Source: Dehalococcoidia bacterium UBA1328
GTDB taxonomy: Bacteria; Chloroflexota; Dehalococcoidia; Lucifugimonadales; Lucifugimonadaceae
NCBI GenBank assembly: GCA_002306815.1
Contig: DBTA01000031.1
Location: forward strand, 1-14,715
Length of the DNA stretch: 14,715 nucleotides
Direction of reading: 5' to 3'
Numbering within the stretch: position 1 is the stretch's first letter; each line of letters starts with the position of its first letter. Positions 1-7,608 of the stretch are shown here, one piece after another. The position numbers and the translations under genes were made by a program. The notes under the pieces were generated by a model. The model did no database searches. It was not told the DNA's origin and saw only the letters and a list, made by a program, of their open reading frames with translations.

Positions 1-1237
1 GCTCCTCGCGTCTGTGAAGTACATTTCCAGTGACCGAGTGAGGTCTTACGGCGGCGAGTTCATCTCGCTGGTTCTACTCTCCGTAACGGGTATGATGATC
101 CTTGTTTCGGCGACGGAACTAATCACGATTTATGTAGCGCTCGAACTTACGGCACTCCCCGTCGTCGCACTAGCGGCAATTCATCGCTCAAAACAGGGAG
201 TCGAAGCGGGAACCAAATTCTTCGTACTATCGGCGATATCCAGCGCAATACTACTCTACGGCTTCGCATACATTTACGGATATACGGGCAGTACCAATCT
301 CGACGTAATAATGGATCGACTTGCTGTCCTTCCAACTGAAGCAGGAGTGCCGTTCGGCTCCTATGCGGTGCTGTTGGCAGTGATCATGATCACTGCTGGG
401 TTCGGCTTCAAAATGGCAGTCGTCCCGTGGCAAATGTGGGTTCCTGATGTCTATCAGGGCGCTCCGACTCCGGTAGTTGCCTTTCTTTCTGTTGCTTCGA
501 AATCAGCAGCGTTCGCGGTCGTGATGAGGGTCATGTACACGGCATTTGGCGATGCCGACCTGATGCAGGACTGGTCGGGGCTATTCGCTATTCTTGCGGC
601 CGTCACCATGACACTCGGTAACACGCTCGCGTTGTCACAGTCGAACATCAAACGGCTGCTCGGTTATTCAACAATCGCCCAGGCGGGTTACATACTCGTT
701 GGACTTGCGTCAGTTCCGGCAAATCAAATAGGTGCTTCCGCAGTGGGAGCGGGTCCTCAAGGCGCGATGTACTACCTTGCTGGCTATGCGTTCACGAACC
801 TAGCGGTCTTCTTCGCAATTATTGCAATAACTTCTCGCACTAACGACGATTCGATTGAAGGACTCAACGGTTTACTGAAGCGATCTCCACTTCTAGCGGG
901 TCTGCTCGTGTTCGGCATCCTCTCACTACTCGGTATGCCGCCAACAGTCGGATTCATGGCAAAAGTTGTCGTGTTCGGCGCTGCGGTGAACGCCAACCTC
1001 ACGTGGCTCGCTGTGGTTGGAGTGATCAACACCGTAATTGCCGCTTACTACTACTTGAGGGTTATTCGAGCCATCGTGTTTGAGGATCCTGCCAACGAAT
1101 CAACTTTTGGGGCAGACAAGCCACTCCTTGCGGCGACGGCAATTGCAGCTGTGGGAGCAGGAGTCTTTGGTATTGCTCCATTCTTGCTGCTTGATCTCGC
1201 CGACAAAGCTCTTACTATCGTCCCTGCGCTCTCTTAG
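1..1237 (+). CDS. nuoN: NADH-quinone oxidoreductase subunit N (complex I), 5'-truncated by window edge
   Basis: Antiporter-like proton-pumping membrane subunit of respiratory complex I. The frame is open from base 2 with no stop, and the GTG at 14 is internal. The visible part (about 411 residues) lacks roughly the first 80-90 residues of the family, i.e. the first helices. Numbered from the GTG, it shows the conserved helix glutamate (E44, in YVALELTALP), the FKMAVVPWQMWVPDVYQGAP block with its lysine, the following ASK lysine, and NIKRLLGYSTIAQAGY. The last block has Gln where the E. coli protein has His, a change also seen in plastid/cyanobacterial NdhB. Many hydrophobic helices run to the C-terminus. 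It is probably the last gene of a nuo operon lying upstream; the next gene starts 88 bases later. The identity is secure. Confidence 0.95.
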   Translation, partial: LLASVKYISSDRVRSYGGEFISLVLLSVTGMMILVSATELITIYVALELTALPVVALAAIHRSKQGVEAGTKFFVLSAISSAILLYGFAYIYGYTGSTNLDVIMDRLAVLPTEAGVPFGSYAVLLAVIMITAGFGFKMAVVPWQMWVPDVYQGAPTPVVAFLSVASKSAAFAVVMRVMYTAFGDADLMQDWSGLFAILAAVTMTLGNTLALSQSNIKRLLGYSTIAQAGYILVGLASVPANQIGASAVGAGPQGAMYYLAGYAFTNLAVFFAIIAITSRTNDDSIEGLNGLLKRSPLLAGLLVFGILSLLGMPPTVGFMAKVVVFGAAVNANLTWLAVVGVINTVIAAYYYLRVIRAIVFEDPANESTFGADKPLLAATAIAAVGAGVFGIAPFLLLDLADKALTIVPALS

Positions 1238-1325
1238 TTTCAGATTCATCGAACTGGCTACAGACCCTCAAATGTGCGACAGTAGACTGTAGGCAATAAC
1301 GGTCACGTGTAATAGACGAGCGAAT

Positions 1326-2195
1326 ATGTCCAGCTACCAAAACATTGGAATCGTTCATAACGGTGAGCTCGCCGCTGCTGGCGATCTTGCGAACAGGATT
1401 GCTGAAAAGTACAGCGCGGTTCGAACTTGGTGGCTTGCGACTCAGGCGGATCTTGACGATCAAACAACCAACCTCGCCAGTTCCGATCTGATCATCACCA
1501 TTGGCGGCGACGGTACTATCCTCCGAGGTGCACACGCCGCCTCTTCGCAGGACATCCCCGTTATCGGTATCAACATGGGACGAGTTGGCTTCATGAGCGA
1601 TGTCGAACACGAAAACGCGCTCGACGAGATTGGTTGGTATCTAGACGGCAACGCTCGAATCGAACAACGGTTTATGGTCAAAGCGGTTATGTCGAACGGA
1701 AACGGTGATTCAGAGCCGCTTCTGGCAGTGAACGATGTGACTGTCGCCCGCGGAGCCGCACTACGTGTGATCGAAGTGACCACGGTGGTGGACGGTGTTC
1801 ATCTTGCTACCTATCGAGGCGACGGCGTGGTTGTTTCTACCGCTACAGGGTCGACTGGTTACAGTCTGGCGCTCGGTGGGCCAGTGATGGATCCGACGTC
1901 TAGAGATTTTTTGATCAAGCCAATCGCTTCGCACATGAGCCAATTCGGTGGCGCCATTTTGCAGGCGTCGTCGACGGTTGAACTAACCGTTGAAGCGTAC
2001 GAGGATGCGACTCTCAACGTTGATGGCTTCGTGGATCGAACCTTGAGTGCGGGCGAGAGAGTGACGATTACCCAGGAAGGCGATTCCGTGTCGTTCCTAC
2101 GCCGGAAGCCGCCAGCAGATTTCTGGGGTGATCTGTCTACTCGTCTTGAACTGCGCAAAGGCTCCGTCGATACGTCACGTCGACGACCAACATAA
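1326..2195 (+). CDS. nadK: NAD kinase (ATP- or polyphosphate-dependent)
   Basis: Cytosolic enzyme that phosphorylates NAD+ to NADP+. The 289-residue length is normal for the family. The hallmark GGDGT motif lies at residues 60-64, inside LIITIGGDGTILRGAH. NMGRVGFMSDV follows at about 83-93, the substrate-binding NDV (usually NE) at 136-138, and YRGDGVVVSTATGSTGYSLA at about 163-182, which matches the second nucleotide-binding signature. The ATG at 1326 is chosen because the N-terminal strand (NIGIVHNG) begins right after it; no strong ribosome site is seen upstream. The gene lies 88 bases after nuoN and 66 before the Nudix gene, all in the same direction, so co-transcription is possible. I see no missing key residue. 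Confidence 0.96.
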   Translation: MSSYQNIGIVHNGELAAAGDLANRIAEKYSAVRTWWLATQADLDDQTTNLASSDLIITIGGDGTILRGAHAASSQDIPVIGINMGRVGFMSDVEHENALDEIGWYLDGNARIEQRFMVKAVMSNGNGDSEPLLAVNDVTVARGAALRVIEVTTVVDGVHLATYRGDGVVVSTATGSTGYSLALGGPVMDPTSRDFLIKPIASHMSQFGGAILQASSTVELTVEAYEDATLNVDGFVDRTLSAGERVTITQEGDSVSFLRRKPPADFWGDLSTRLELRKGSVDTSRRRPT

Positions 2196-2261
2196 AGTTG
2201 TCAAGAAAGAACACGTTCTCGTCATATTTTGAGCGTGGAAATTCGGTAAAATAATTACGTT

Positions 2262-2819
2262 TTGCGACCCAAACGTCCGACCATCGTTGCAGTTGACCGC
2301 AAGTACGAGGGAAATCGAATTTCCCTGCGAGTTGATACGGCTCGATTCGAAGATGGCCCAGAGTTTGATCGTGAGATAGTCGAGCACCCAGGGTCGGTGG
2401 TTCTTGTTCCAGTCACTGACGACGGTCATGTTCTCCTGATTCGACAATATCGACTGGCGGCTGAACGATTCTTACTGGAAGCATCAGCCGGGACAAGAGA
2501 AGCAGGTGAAAGCCCGGAAGTAACAGCCCACCGGGAGTTGCAAGAAGAGGTTGGATACAAAGCCGGAAAACTAATTTCAATTGGCGGTTCGTGGGTCGCA
2601 CCCGGCTACTCTTCTGAGTACACACATGCCTACATCGCGACGGATCTCGAACCAGCGGCGTTGCCCTCGGACGATGGTGAGGACATAGCTGTTGAAGAAG
2701 TTAGTTTCGATGATATTGAAAGACTGATAACCACCGGCGAGCTTGAAGATCAAATGTCGATTGCAGCACTGCTAACGGCAAAGTATGTGTTCACAGAGCG
2801 CATCAAAGACAAGAAGTAA
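2262..2819 (+). CDS. Nudix hydrolase, ADP-ribose pyrophosphatase type
   Basis: Predicted to cleave ADP-ribose or a similar nucleoside diphosphate sugar to AMP and a phosphosugar. A complete Nudix box (G-x5-E-x7-REL-x-EE-x-G) spans residues 77-99, with metal-binding E92, E95 and E96. The upstream VLVPVTDDGHVLLIRQYR strand and the downstream APGYSSEYTHAYIA segment are typical of the ADP-ribose pyrophosphatase subgroup. Length is 185 residues. The only usable start is the TTG at 2262; no ATG or GTG precedes the conserved N-terminal strands in this frame. There is no Shine-Dalgarno sequence, and an A/T-rich TAAAAT at 2246-2251 sits so close that the mRNA could be leaderless (a guess). Its NAD-kinase neighbour supports a role in NAD-derived nucleotide turnover. 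The exact substrate is not certain. Confidence 0.9.
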   Translation: MRPKRPTIVAVDRKYEGNRISLRVDTARFEDGPEFDREIVEHPGSVVLVPVTDDGHVLLIRQYRLAAERFLLEASAGTREAGESPEVTAHRELQEEVGYKAGKLISIGGSWVAPGYSSEYTHAYIATDLEPAALPSDDGEDIAVEEVSFDDIERLITTGELEDQMSIAALLTAKYVFTERIKDKK

Positions 2820-2855
2820 TGACACTCAGACACTACAACAGCACGAGGCGAGCCT

Positions 2856-4538
2856 ATGTATGAGCATGATGTCCTGATTATCGGCGGAGGACTCGCCGGT
2901 CTTAGGGCAGCCGTTGAAGTAACCAGGGCTGGAGCCGATGTAGCGGTTATTTCTAAAGTCCACCCGGTACGCAGCCACTCCAACGCTGCCCAGGGTGGTA
3001 TCAACGCTCCTTTGACCGACCGAGGCGAAGACTGGAAAGGTCACGCCTTCGACACCATCAAGGGAAGTGACTTCCTCGCTGACCAGGATGCTGTCGAGGT
3101 GATGTCGAGCGAAGCCGGTGAAGCAGTTCTCGAACTCGAACGTATGGGCGTTATTTTTAGTCGAGACGAAAACGGCAAGCTCGGAACACGAGCATTCGGA
3201 GGCCAGAAGGAAGCACGTACGTACTTCGTAGGCGCCATTACCGGATCGGCGATTCTCCACGTTCTTTTCGAGCAATCCCTCAAGCTGGGTCTCAACGTCT
3301 ACGAAGAATGGTTTGTTACCAAGCTGATCATCGAGGATGGCGCTTGCCGCGGTGTCGTCTCTATCGACCTCAAGACCGGCGAAATGCACACGATCAAGGC
3401 AAAGGCGGTCATCATTGCTGCCGGTGGCGCCGGTCGAGTGTTTGAACCATCGACCAATGCTCTGATTTGTACCGGTGATGGTCTCTCCCTCGCTTACCGA
3501 GCGGGAGTTCCTCTCATGGACATGGAGATGATCCAGTACCACCCGACGACGCTTGCTCGAACGGGAATTCTTATGTCGGAAGCGGCACGAGGTGAAGGCG
3601 GATACCTGCTGAATTCCTCAGGTGAGCGCTTCATGCAGAAGGTCGCTCCTGAGTACATGGAGCTGGCATCACGAGACGTTGTCTCCCGAGCGGAACAAAC
3701 TGAAATCGACGAGGGTAGGGGAGTTGACGGTAACGTCCTACTCGACCTTCGCCATCTTGGTCGAGAGTACATCGAGGCAAAGCTCGGTTACCTGCAAGAA
3801 GTGTCGGTTGAATTCCTCGGCATCGACATGGCAGAACAACCAGTTCCAGTACAGCCTGGAATGCACTACATCATGGGCGGAATCAAGACGAACATTGATG
3901 GCGAAACCGTCGTACCGGGTCTCTACGCCGCCGGTGAGTGTGCAAACGTTAGTGTTCACGGAGCCAACCGGCTCGGTGCGAACTCACTCCTCGACACGGT
4001 CGTGTTCGGACGACGATCCGGAGCACACGCGGTCGAGTACATCAAGACCGTTGGAGACCACTCCAAATCTGAAGAAGACATCAAGTCTGAGAAGGCTCGA
4101 ATACAGGCTTTGCTCGACCGGCCCAAGGGTGAGCGAGTTGCAACCGTTCGGAACGACATGGCTCGTGGCATGACGAAGGGAATTGGAGTGTTCCGAGATC
4201 AAGCGTCAATGGAGGGTGCTCTCGAAAACCTCGTCAACGTAAAGTCTCGCATGGACGGATTCTCAGTTGAGAACAAGGGAAAGGTGTTCAATACCGATCT
4301 CATGTTCGCACTAGAACTCGAGTTCATGGTCGACTGTGCAGAAGCAGTTGTTGCCGGTGCTCTTACTCGAAAAGAGAGCCGTGGAGCGCACTACCGTACC
4401 GACATTACTGAGCGGGACGACGAGAATTGGCTGAAGCACACGCTGATGTACAAGGACGAAACTGCCGAGAACGGTGTCCGCGTCGAGACGTCCGATGTGA
4501 CGATCACGCAGTGGGAACCAATCAAGAGGGTTTACTAA
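2856..4538 (+). CDS. sdhA: Succinate dehydrogenase / fumarate reductase flavoprotein subunit
   Basis: Catalytic subunit that oxidises succinate to fumarate, or the reverse, with covalently bound FAD. The dinucleotide fold GGGLAGLRAA is at residues 10-19. RSHSNAAQGGI holds H41, the expected site of the covalent flavin link. Catalytic and substrate residues are present: H229 in YHPTT, R273 in ASRDVVSR, H337 in PGMHYIMGG and R372 in HGANRLGANSLLD. The 560 residues are a normal length. The ATG at 2856 follows a GAGG ribosome site (2845-2848) by 7 bases; another ATG at 2860 is out of frame. The gene starts 36 bases after the Nudix gene and its stop directly abuts sdhB. No residue loss is apparent. 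On sequence alone the physiological direction (SQR or QFR) cannot be set, although complex I and Mdh nearby fit an oxidative TCA cycle. Confidence 0.97.
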   Translation: MYEHDVLIIGGGLAGLRAAVEVTRAGADVAVISKVHPVRSHSNAAQGGINAPLTDRGEDWKGHAFDTIKGSDFLADQDAVEVMSSEAGEAVLELERMGVIFSRDENGKLGTRAFGGQKEARTYFVGAITGSAILHVLFEQSLKLGLNVYEEWFVTKLIIEDGACRGVVSIDLKTGEMHTIKAKAVIIAAGGAGRVFEPSTNALICTGDGLSLAYRAGVPLMDMEMIQYHPTTLARTGILMSEAARGEGGYLLNSSGERFMQKVAPEYMELASRDVVSRAEQTEIDEGRGVDGNVLLDLRHLGREYIEAKLGYLQEVSVEFLGIDMAEQPVPVQPGMHYIMGGIKTNIDGETVVPGLYAAGECANVSVHGANRLGANSLLDTVVFGRRSGAHAVEYIKTVGDHSKSEEDIKSEKARIQALLDRPKGERVATVRNDMARGMTKGIGVFRDQASMEGALENLVNVKSRMDGFSVENKGKVFNTDLMFALELEFMVDCAEAVVAGALTRKESRGAHYRTDITERDDENWLKHTLMYKDETAENGVRVETSDVTITQWEPIKRVY

Positions 4539-5519
4539 ATGACGGACGCTACTGCAAACACTATGAAAGTAAAGCTAAAGATCAAGCGATTTGATCCTGC
4601 TGAGAGTGGTGGAAAAACCTGGTGGCAGGATTACGAGGTTGATGTTCACCCGGACTCAACCGTTCTCGACTCGCTGATCGAGGTTCGTGAGCAAAACGAC
4701 GGAACACTCGCACTGCGTTGCGCCTGTCGAGCGTCGATTTGTGGTTCCTGTGGAATGAAGGTCAACGGTTCGGCAAAGCTCGTTTGCAAGACTCGAGTTG
4801 TTGACGTTGCTCCAAATGGTGAACAACTAACAATCGAGCCGATGGGCAACCAGCACGTAGTGCGTGACCTCGTTGTTTCGCTCGACACGTTCTTCTCGCA
4901 AATCAACCGGGTTGAACCGTACCTCCAACCTAGCTTTGTACCTGAATCAGGTGAGTACACCGCTTCAAACGAATCGATGGAAAACCTGCTTACTGGCATG
5001 AACTGCATCATGTGCGGATGCTGTGTATCTGACTGTACGGTTCTCGAAGTCGATGCGAACTTTATTGGTCCCGCAGCGCTGGCTAAGGCATGGCGATTCA
5101 CTGAGGACCCTCGAGACTCGAAGCGCGACGAGCGTCTCAAGAATCTCAACGATGAAGATGGTGGAATGTGGGACTGCACACGCTGCATGAAGTGTGTGGA
5201 AGTTTGTCCTAAAGGCGTTGCTCCGATGGACCGAATCATGGAACTCCGTGAAGCTGCTATTGAAGCTGGAAACACGAACACTTCTGGGTACCACCATACC
5301 GAGTCCTTCTACAACTCAGTAAAGAAGCATGGTCGACTGGACGAAACCCGCTTGGCGATCGACTCAGCGGGTTGGACGAATATTCCACGACTATTGGATC
5401 TCGCTCCAATCGGCATTGCAGCAATGCGAAAGGGCAAGCTGCCGCCAGTGTTCCCGCATAAAGCTGAAGACAACAAGAAAGTGAAAGACCTCTACGAACG
5501 AGTGGAGGATGCAGACTAA
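4539..5519 (+). CDS. sdhB: Succinate dehydrogenase iron-sulfur subunit with C-terminal HdrC-like tail
   Basis: Electron-transfer subunit carrying [2Fe-2S], [3Fe-4S]/[4Fe-4S] centres. The plant-type ferredoxin cysteines are C63, C68, C71 and C83 (CRASICGSCG...C), with an extra C61 beside them. Two ferredoxin-like motifs follow: C156, C159, C162, C166 (with extra C161) and C213, C216, C219, C223. At 326 residues it is about 80 longer than ordinary SdhB. The tail after about residue 245 (FYNSVKKHGRLDET ... MRKGKLPP) resembles the C-terminus of HdrC-type subunits, as in thiol:fumarate reductase TfrB. Its ATG follows the sdhA stop directly, with AAGAGGG at 4524-4530 as ribosome site, and its stop overlaps the next start by one base (TAATG). 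The three genes are clearly one translational unit. Confidence 0.95.
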   Translation: MTDATANTMKVKLKIKRFDPAESGGKTWWQDYEVDVHPDSTVLDSLIEVREQNDGTLALRCACRASICGSCGMKVNGSAKLVCKTRVVDVAPNGEQLTIEPMGNQHVVRDLVVSLDTFFSQINRVEPYLQPSFVPESGEYTASNESMENLLTGMNCIMCGCCVSDCTVLEVDANFIGPAALAKAWRFTEDPRDSKRDERLKNLNDEDGGMWDCTRCMKCVEVCPKGVAPMDRIMELREAAIEAGNTNTSGYHHTESFYNSVKKHGRLDETRLAIDSAGWTNIPRLLDLAPIGIAAMRKGKLPPVFPHKAEDNKKVKDLYERVEDAD

Positions 5520-6415
5520 TGAAGTACGCCTTCTACCCAGGATGTGTCGCCCGAGGCGGCGCACCGGAACTTTACGATTCAGCTCTGGCAGTGATGGCGA
5601 GGCTCGGTATCGAGCATGTCGAACTCACCAAAGCCGCCTGCACAGGTGCGGGAGTACTTCAGGAAAAGAACCTCAAGATGGGCGACATCTTAAACGTTCG
5701 AACCTTCGCCTTGGCGGAACAGATGGGGTTGCCAATCATGGTGCTCTGTTCGACCTGTCAGGGCGTGATGTCGCAAGCGAATCACAGGGTCAAGAAGGAC
5801 CCTGAATACCTCGCAGAGATCAACGAGCACCTCGCTCCCGAAGGACTTGAGTACAAGGGTACAACTTCGGTGAAGCACCTTTTGTGGGGGCTGATCGAAG
5901 ATATTGGACTCGACAAACTCAAGAAAACGTTTACCCGAGAACTGACCGGTATGAACATGGCTCCGTTCTACGGCTGCTACATGGTTCGACCGTCCGATGC
6001 TCTCGAGTTCCCTGCTTACCCGCAGCGTGAAACTTCGATCGAAGATTTGATCGAGAGCGTAGGCGGTAGCGTTACAGACTTCGCAGGCAAGACGGCGTGT
6101 TGTGGATTCCCAATCCTGTTCATCAACCAGGCCAACTCGATGAAGATGGTTGCCAACCACACTGGTACCGCAAAAGATCTCGGTGCAGACGCAATGGTCA
6201 CACCATGTCCTCTGTGTCATTTGAACCTCGACGGTTATCAGCCGAAGGCTCGAAAGCAGGTACGCGGAGACAAAGCCGACCTGCCCGTCATCCACGTTCC
6301 TCAGCTGATCGGTCTTGCGATGGGTATGAGCGAGAAGGAACTCGGTTTGCAGAAGCATATCGTTTCGACGAAAGAGATCGTTCGAAAGGCAGAAGCCGCT
6401 CCTGCAAAATCTTAG
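5519..6415 (+). CDS. sdhE: SdhE / HdrB-like CCG-domain subunit of non-classical succinate dehydrogenase
   Basis: A 298-residue soluble subunit of the heterodisulfide-reductase B family that replaces the usual membrane anchors SdhC/D in type-E succinate:quinone reductases. It has two CCG-type domains. The first has C9, C41 and C77-x2-C80, but only one Cys where the motif normally has two (AACTGAG). The second is complete: C153, C194-C195-G and C230-x2-C233. No transmembrane helix is visible and no sdhC/sdhD gene lies nearby. It overlaps sdhB by one base and has GGAGG at 5504-5508, ten bases before the ATG. A strong terminator follows 24 bases after the stop. Here sdhE means the archaeal/cyanobacterial-style subunit, not the flavinylation factor of the same name. 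An alternative label is heterodisulfide reductase subunit B family protein. Confidence 0.88.
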   Translation: MKYAFYPGCVARGGAPELYDSALAVMARLGIEHVELTKAACTGAGVLQEKNLKMGDILNVRTFALAEQMGLPIMVLCSTCQGVMSQANHRVKKDPEYLAEINEHLAPEGLEYKGTTSVKHLLWGLIEDIGLDKLKKTFTRELTGMNMAPFYGCYMVRPSDALEFPAYPQRETSIEDLIESVGGSVTDFAGKTACCGFPILFINQANSMKMVANHTGTAKDLGADAMVTPCPLCHLNLDGYQPKARKQVRGDKADLPVIHVPQLIGLAMGMSEKELGLQKHIVSTKEIVRKAEAAPAKS

Positions 6416-6438
6416 TTACGGTCCATTCGAAAGCAATT

Positions 6439-6475
6439 AAAAACACCCCGTAAGACTAATCCGGGGTGTTTTTTT
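6439..6475. terminator. Bidirectional intrinsic terminator between sdhE and the SDR gene
   Basis: AAAAACACCCCG (6439-6450) pairs perfectly with CGGGGTGTTTTT (6462-6473) around an 11-base loop, a 12-bp stem. On the plus strand a run of seven T ends at 6475. Read on the minus strand, the same stem is followed by a run of five T. It therefore closes the sdh operon and can also stop transcription coming from the convergent SDR gene. Confidence 0.92.
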
Positions 6476-6675
6476 ATTCTGGTTGCTGAGCGGTGATTTG
6501 GATGAACCGTCGTTTTGTCGTTGAACGGTGAGTTATCCCAGTCGGTCAGCATGATGCTGTTCTTTTCGACCATCTTTCTGATGCGATCGTCGTTCCATAG
6601 GATTTCTACAGTTTTTGAGACTAAAACCGACACCATGGCAACGCTTGAATGTCCTCAGACGTCGTGGTCGAAAAA

Positions 6676-7416
6676 TTACAGGCTCATTGCCCCGTCGATC
6701 ACGTGGATTTGCCCAGTCGTGTATGCAGACTCGTCGGAGGCTAGATAAACGGCGAGATGCGCAATTTCTTCTGGCGTACCAACTCGGCCCATAGGCTGAC
6801 GGGAGATAAAAGCTGCGCGAGCCGCTTCGGCGTCACCGGTTGCTTCGATTCGTTCTTGCAACGAGGGAGTCTCGACCGTGGCCGGTGCAATTGCATTTGC
6901 CCGAATATTGTCCGGTAAATAGTCCTTCGCTACCGATTTTGTGAGTCCGATTACTGCAGCTTTGGTGGCGGTGTAAGCCGCTCTATCGGCGACTCCCAGC
7001 AAGTGGGATGCGAGCGATGCCATGTTCACGATCGAACCACCGCCGTTGTCGATCATGGGAGGAAGGAAAGCTTTGTGCATTCTGTAAAGCGACTTCACAT
7101 TGAGTTCGAACGAGAAGTCCCAGTCTGCTTCGCTTGTCTGAAGGATCGAGCCAACAGCGACGTAGCCGGCGCAGTTGAAAAGGATGTCTGGGGCGCCGGT
7201 TTTAACCAACAAATCGGCAATCGAAGCATCATCAGTCACATCGCATCGGCGCGTGGTGATACCTCCCACCGCTTCGAAGTCATTGAGTTTCTCGAGGTTG
7301 ACGTCAGTTGCCCAGACTTTGGCTCCCTCGGCAGCGAATGCTCGGGCTGTTGCTTCACCTATACCCTGAGCTGCTGCGGTAACCACCGCTGTCTTGCCTT
7401 CAAGCCTTCGGGTCAT
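6676..7416 (-). CDS. Short-chain dehydrogenase, type-2 3-hydroxybutyrate dehydrogenase (BDH2/DHRS6)-like
   Basis: NAD(H)-dependent oxidoreductase of the classical SDR family, 246 residues from the chosen start. The cofactor motif TAAAQGIG is at about 13-20, D38 favours NAD over NADP, NCAG is at 81-84, and the catalytic set is N106, S134, Y148 and K152. The closest family I recognise is DHRS6/BDH2: TAAAQGIG, WDFS, SLQERI and YLASDESAYTTG are shared. R145, R189 and R206 fall where DHRS6 has its carboxylate-binding arginines. Sugar-acid dehydrogenases (2-keto-3-deoxy-L-fuconate type) share the same signature, so the substrate is open. The ATG at 7416 is preferred because GAGGAG lies 11 bases upstream and the family N-terminus begins there. 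An upstream in-frame ATG at 7464 would add 16 unconserved residues. The gene is downstream of mdh on the same strand. Confidence 0.88.
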   Translation of the reverse strand: MTRRLEGKTAVVTAAAQGIGEATARAFAAEGAKVWATDVNLEKLNDFEAVGGITTRRCDVTDDASIADLLVKTGAPDILFNCAGYVAVGSILQTSEADWDFSFELNVKSLYRMHKAFLPPMIDNGGGSIVNMASLASHLLGVADRAAYTATKAAVIGLTKSVAKDYLPDNIRANAIAPATVETPSLQERIEATGDAEAARAAFISRQPMGRVGTPEEIAHLAVYLASDESAYTTGQIHVIDGAMSL

Positions 7417-7485
7417 ACGAACAGATTCTCCTCGGTAGGAATCGCACTCGCCGGCCGAGCGCATAAATTTGCTTATTCAAATCAT

Positions 7486-7517
7486 GAGGCGAACAAGCTG
7501 GTCGCCTCTTTCTTTTT
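7486..7517 (+). terminator. Hairpin with T-rich tail on the plus strand (orientation opposite to flanking genes)
   Basis: GAGGCGA (7486-7492) pairs with TCGCCTC (7502-7508) around a 9-base loop and is followed by TTTCTTTTT. This is a terminator shape on the plus strand, although both flanking genes (SDR and mdh) read on the minus strand. On the minus strand the hairpin is not followed by T. It may stop an antisense transcript, or it may be an mRNA-end or leader hairpin between mdh and the SDR gene. Confidence 0.45.
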
Positions 7518-7563
7518 CGTTGATTCAGGGAGTCGGATGCTGTGAAACGACGTATTGACTTAC

Positions 7564-7594
7564 CCTCTAACTCCCTACGTGGTAGGGAGAGAGG
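7564..7594 (-). terminator. Hairpin after malate dehydrogenase stop, no T tract
   Basis: CTCCCTAC (7571-7578) and GTAGGGAG (7582-7589) pair around a 3-base loop. CCTCT (7564-7568) and AGAGG (7590-7594) extend the stem across a 2-base bulge, giving 13 bp in all. It begins 14 bases after the mdh stop on the minus strand. There is no following T run, so it may protect the mRNA 3' end or cause partial termination rather than act as a classic terminator. Confidence 0.5.
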
Positions 7595-7608
7595 AATTCT
7601 GATTGGGG

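Noticed and set aside
1258..1292. CTACAG/CTGTAG foldback between nuoN and nadK as a terminator
   Set aside because: Only 6 bp with a 23-base loop and no T run; too weak to call.
1421..1433. GGTTCGAAC as a tRNA T-loop
   Set aside because: It lies inside nadK and no acceptor, D or anticodon stem surrounds it.
2975..4173. Long antisense and shifted frames over sdhA (e.g. 238 and 183 codons)
   Set aside because: They are shadows of a fully conserved sdhA; the sense frame has every catalytic motif and normal length.
6412..6636. 74-codon minus-strand frame after the SDR gene
   Set aside because: It runs through the sdh terminator stem and into the end of sdhE, has no recognisable motif, and its ribosome site is poorly spaced. 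Bases 6476-6675 otherwise show nothing I can support.
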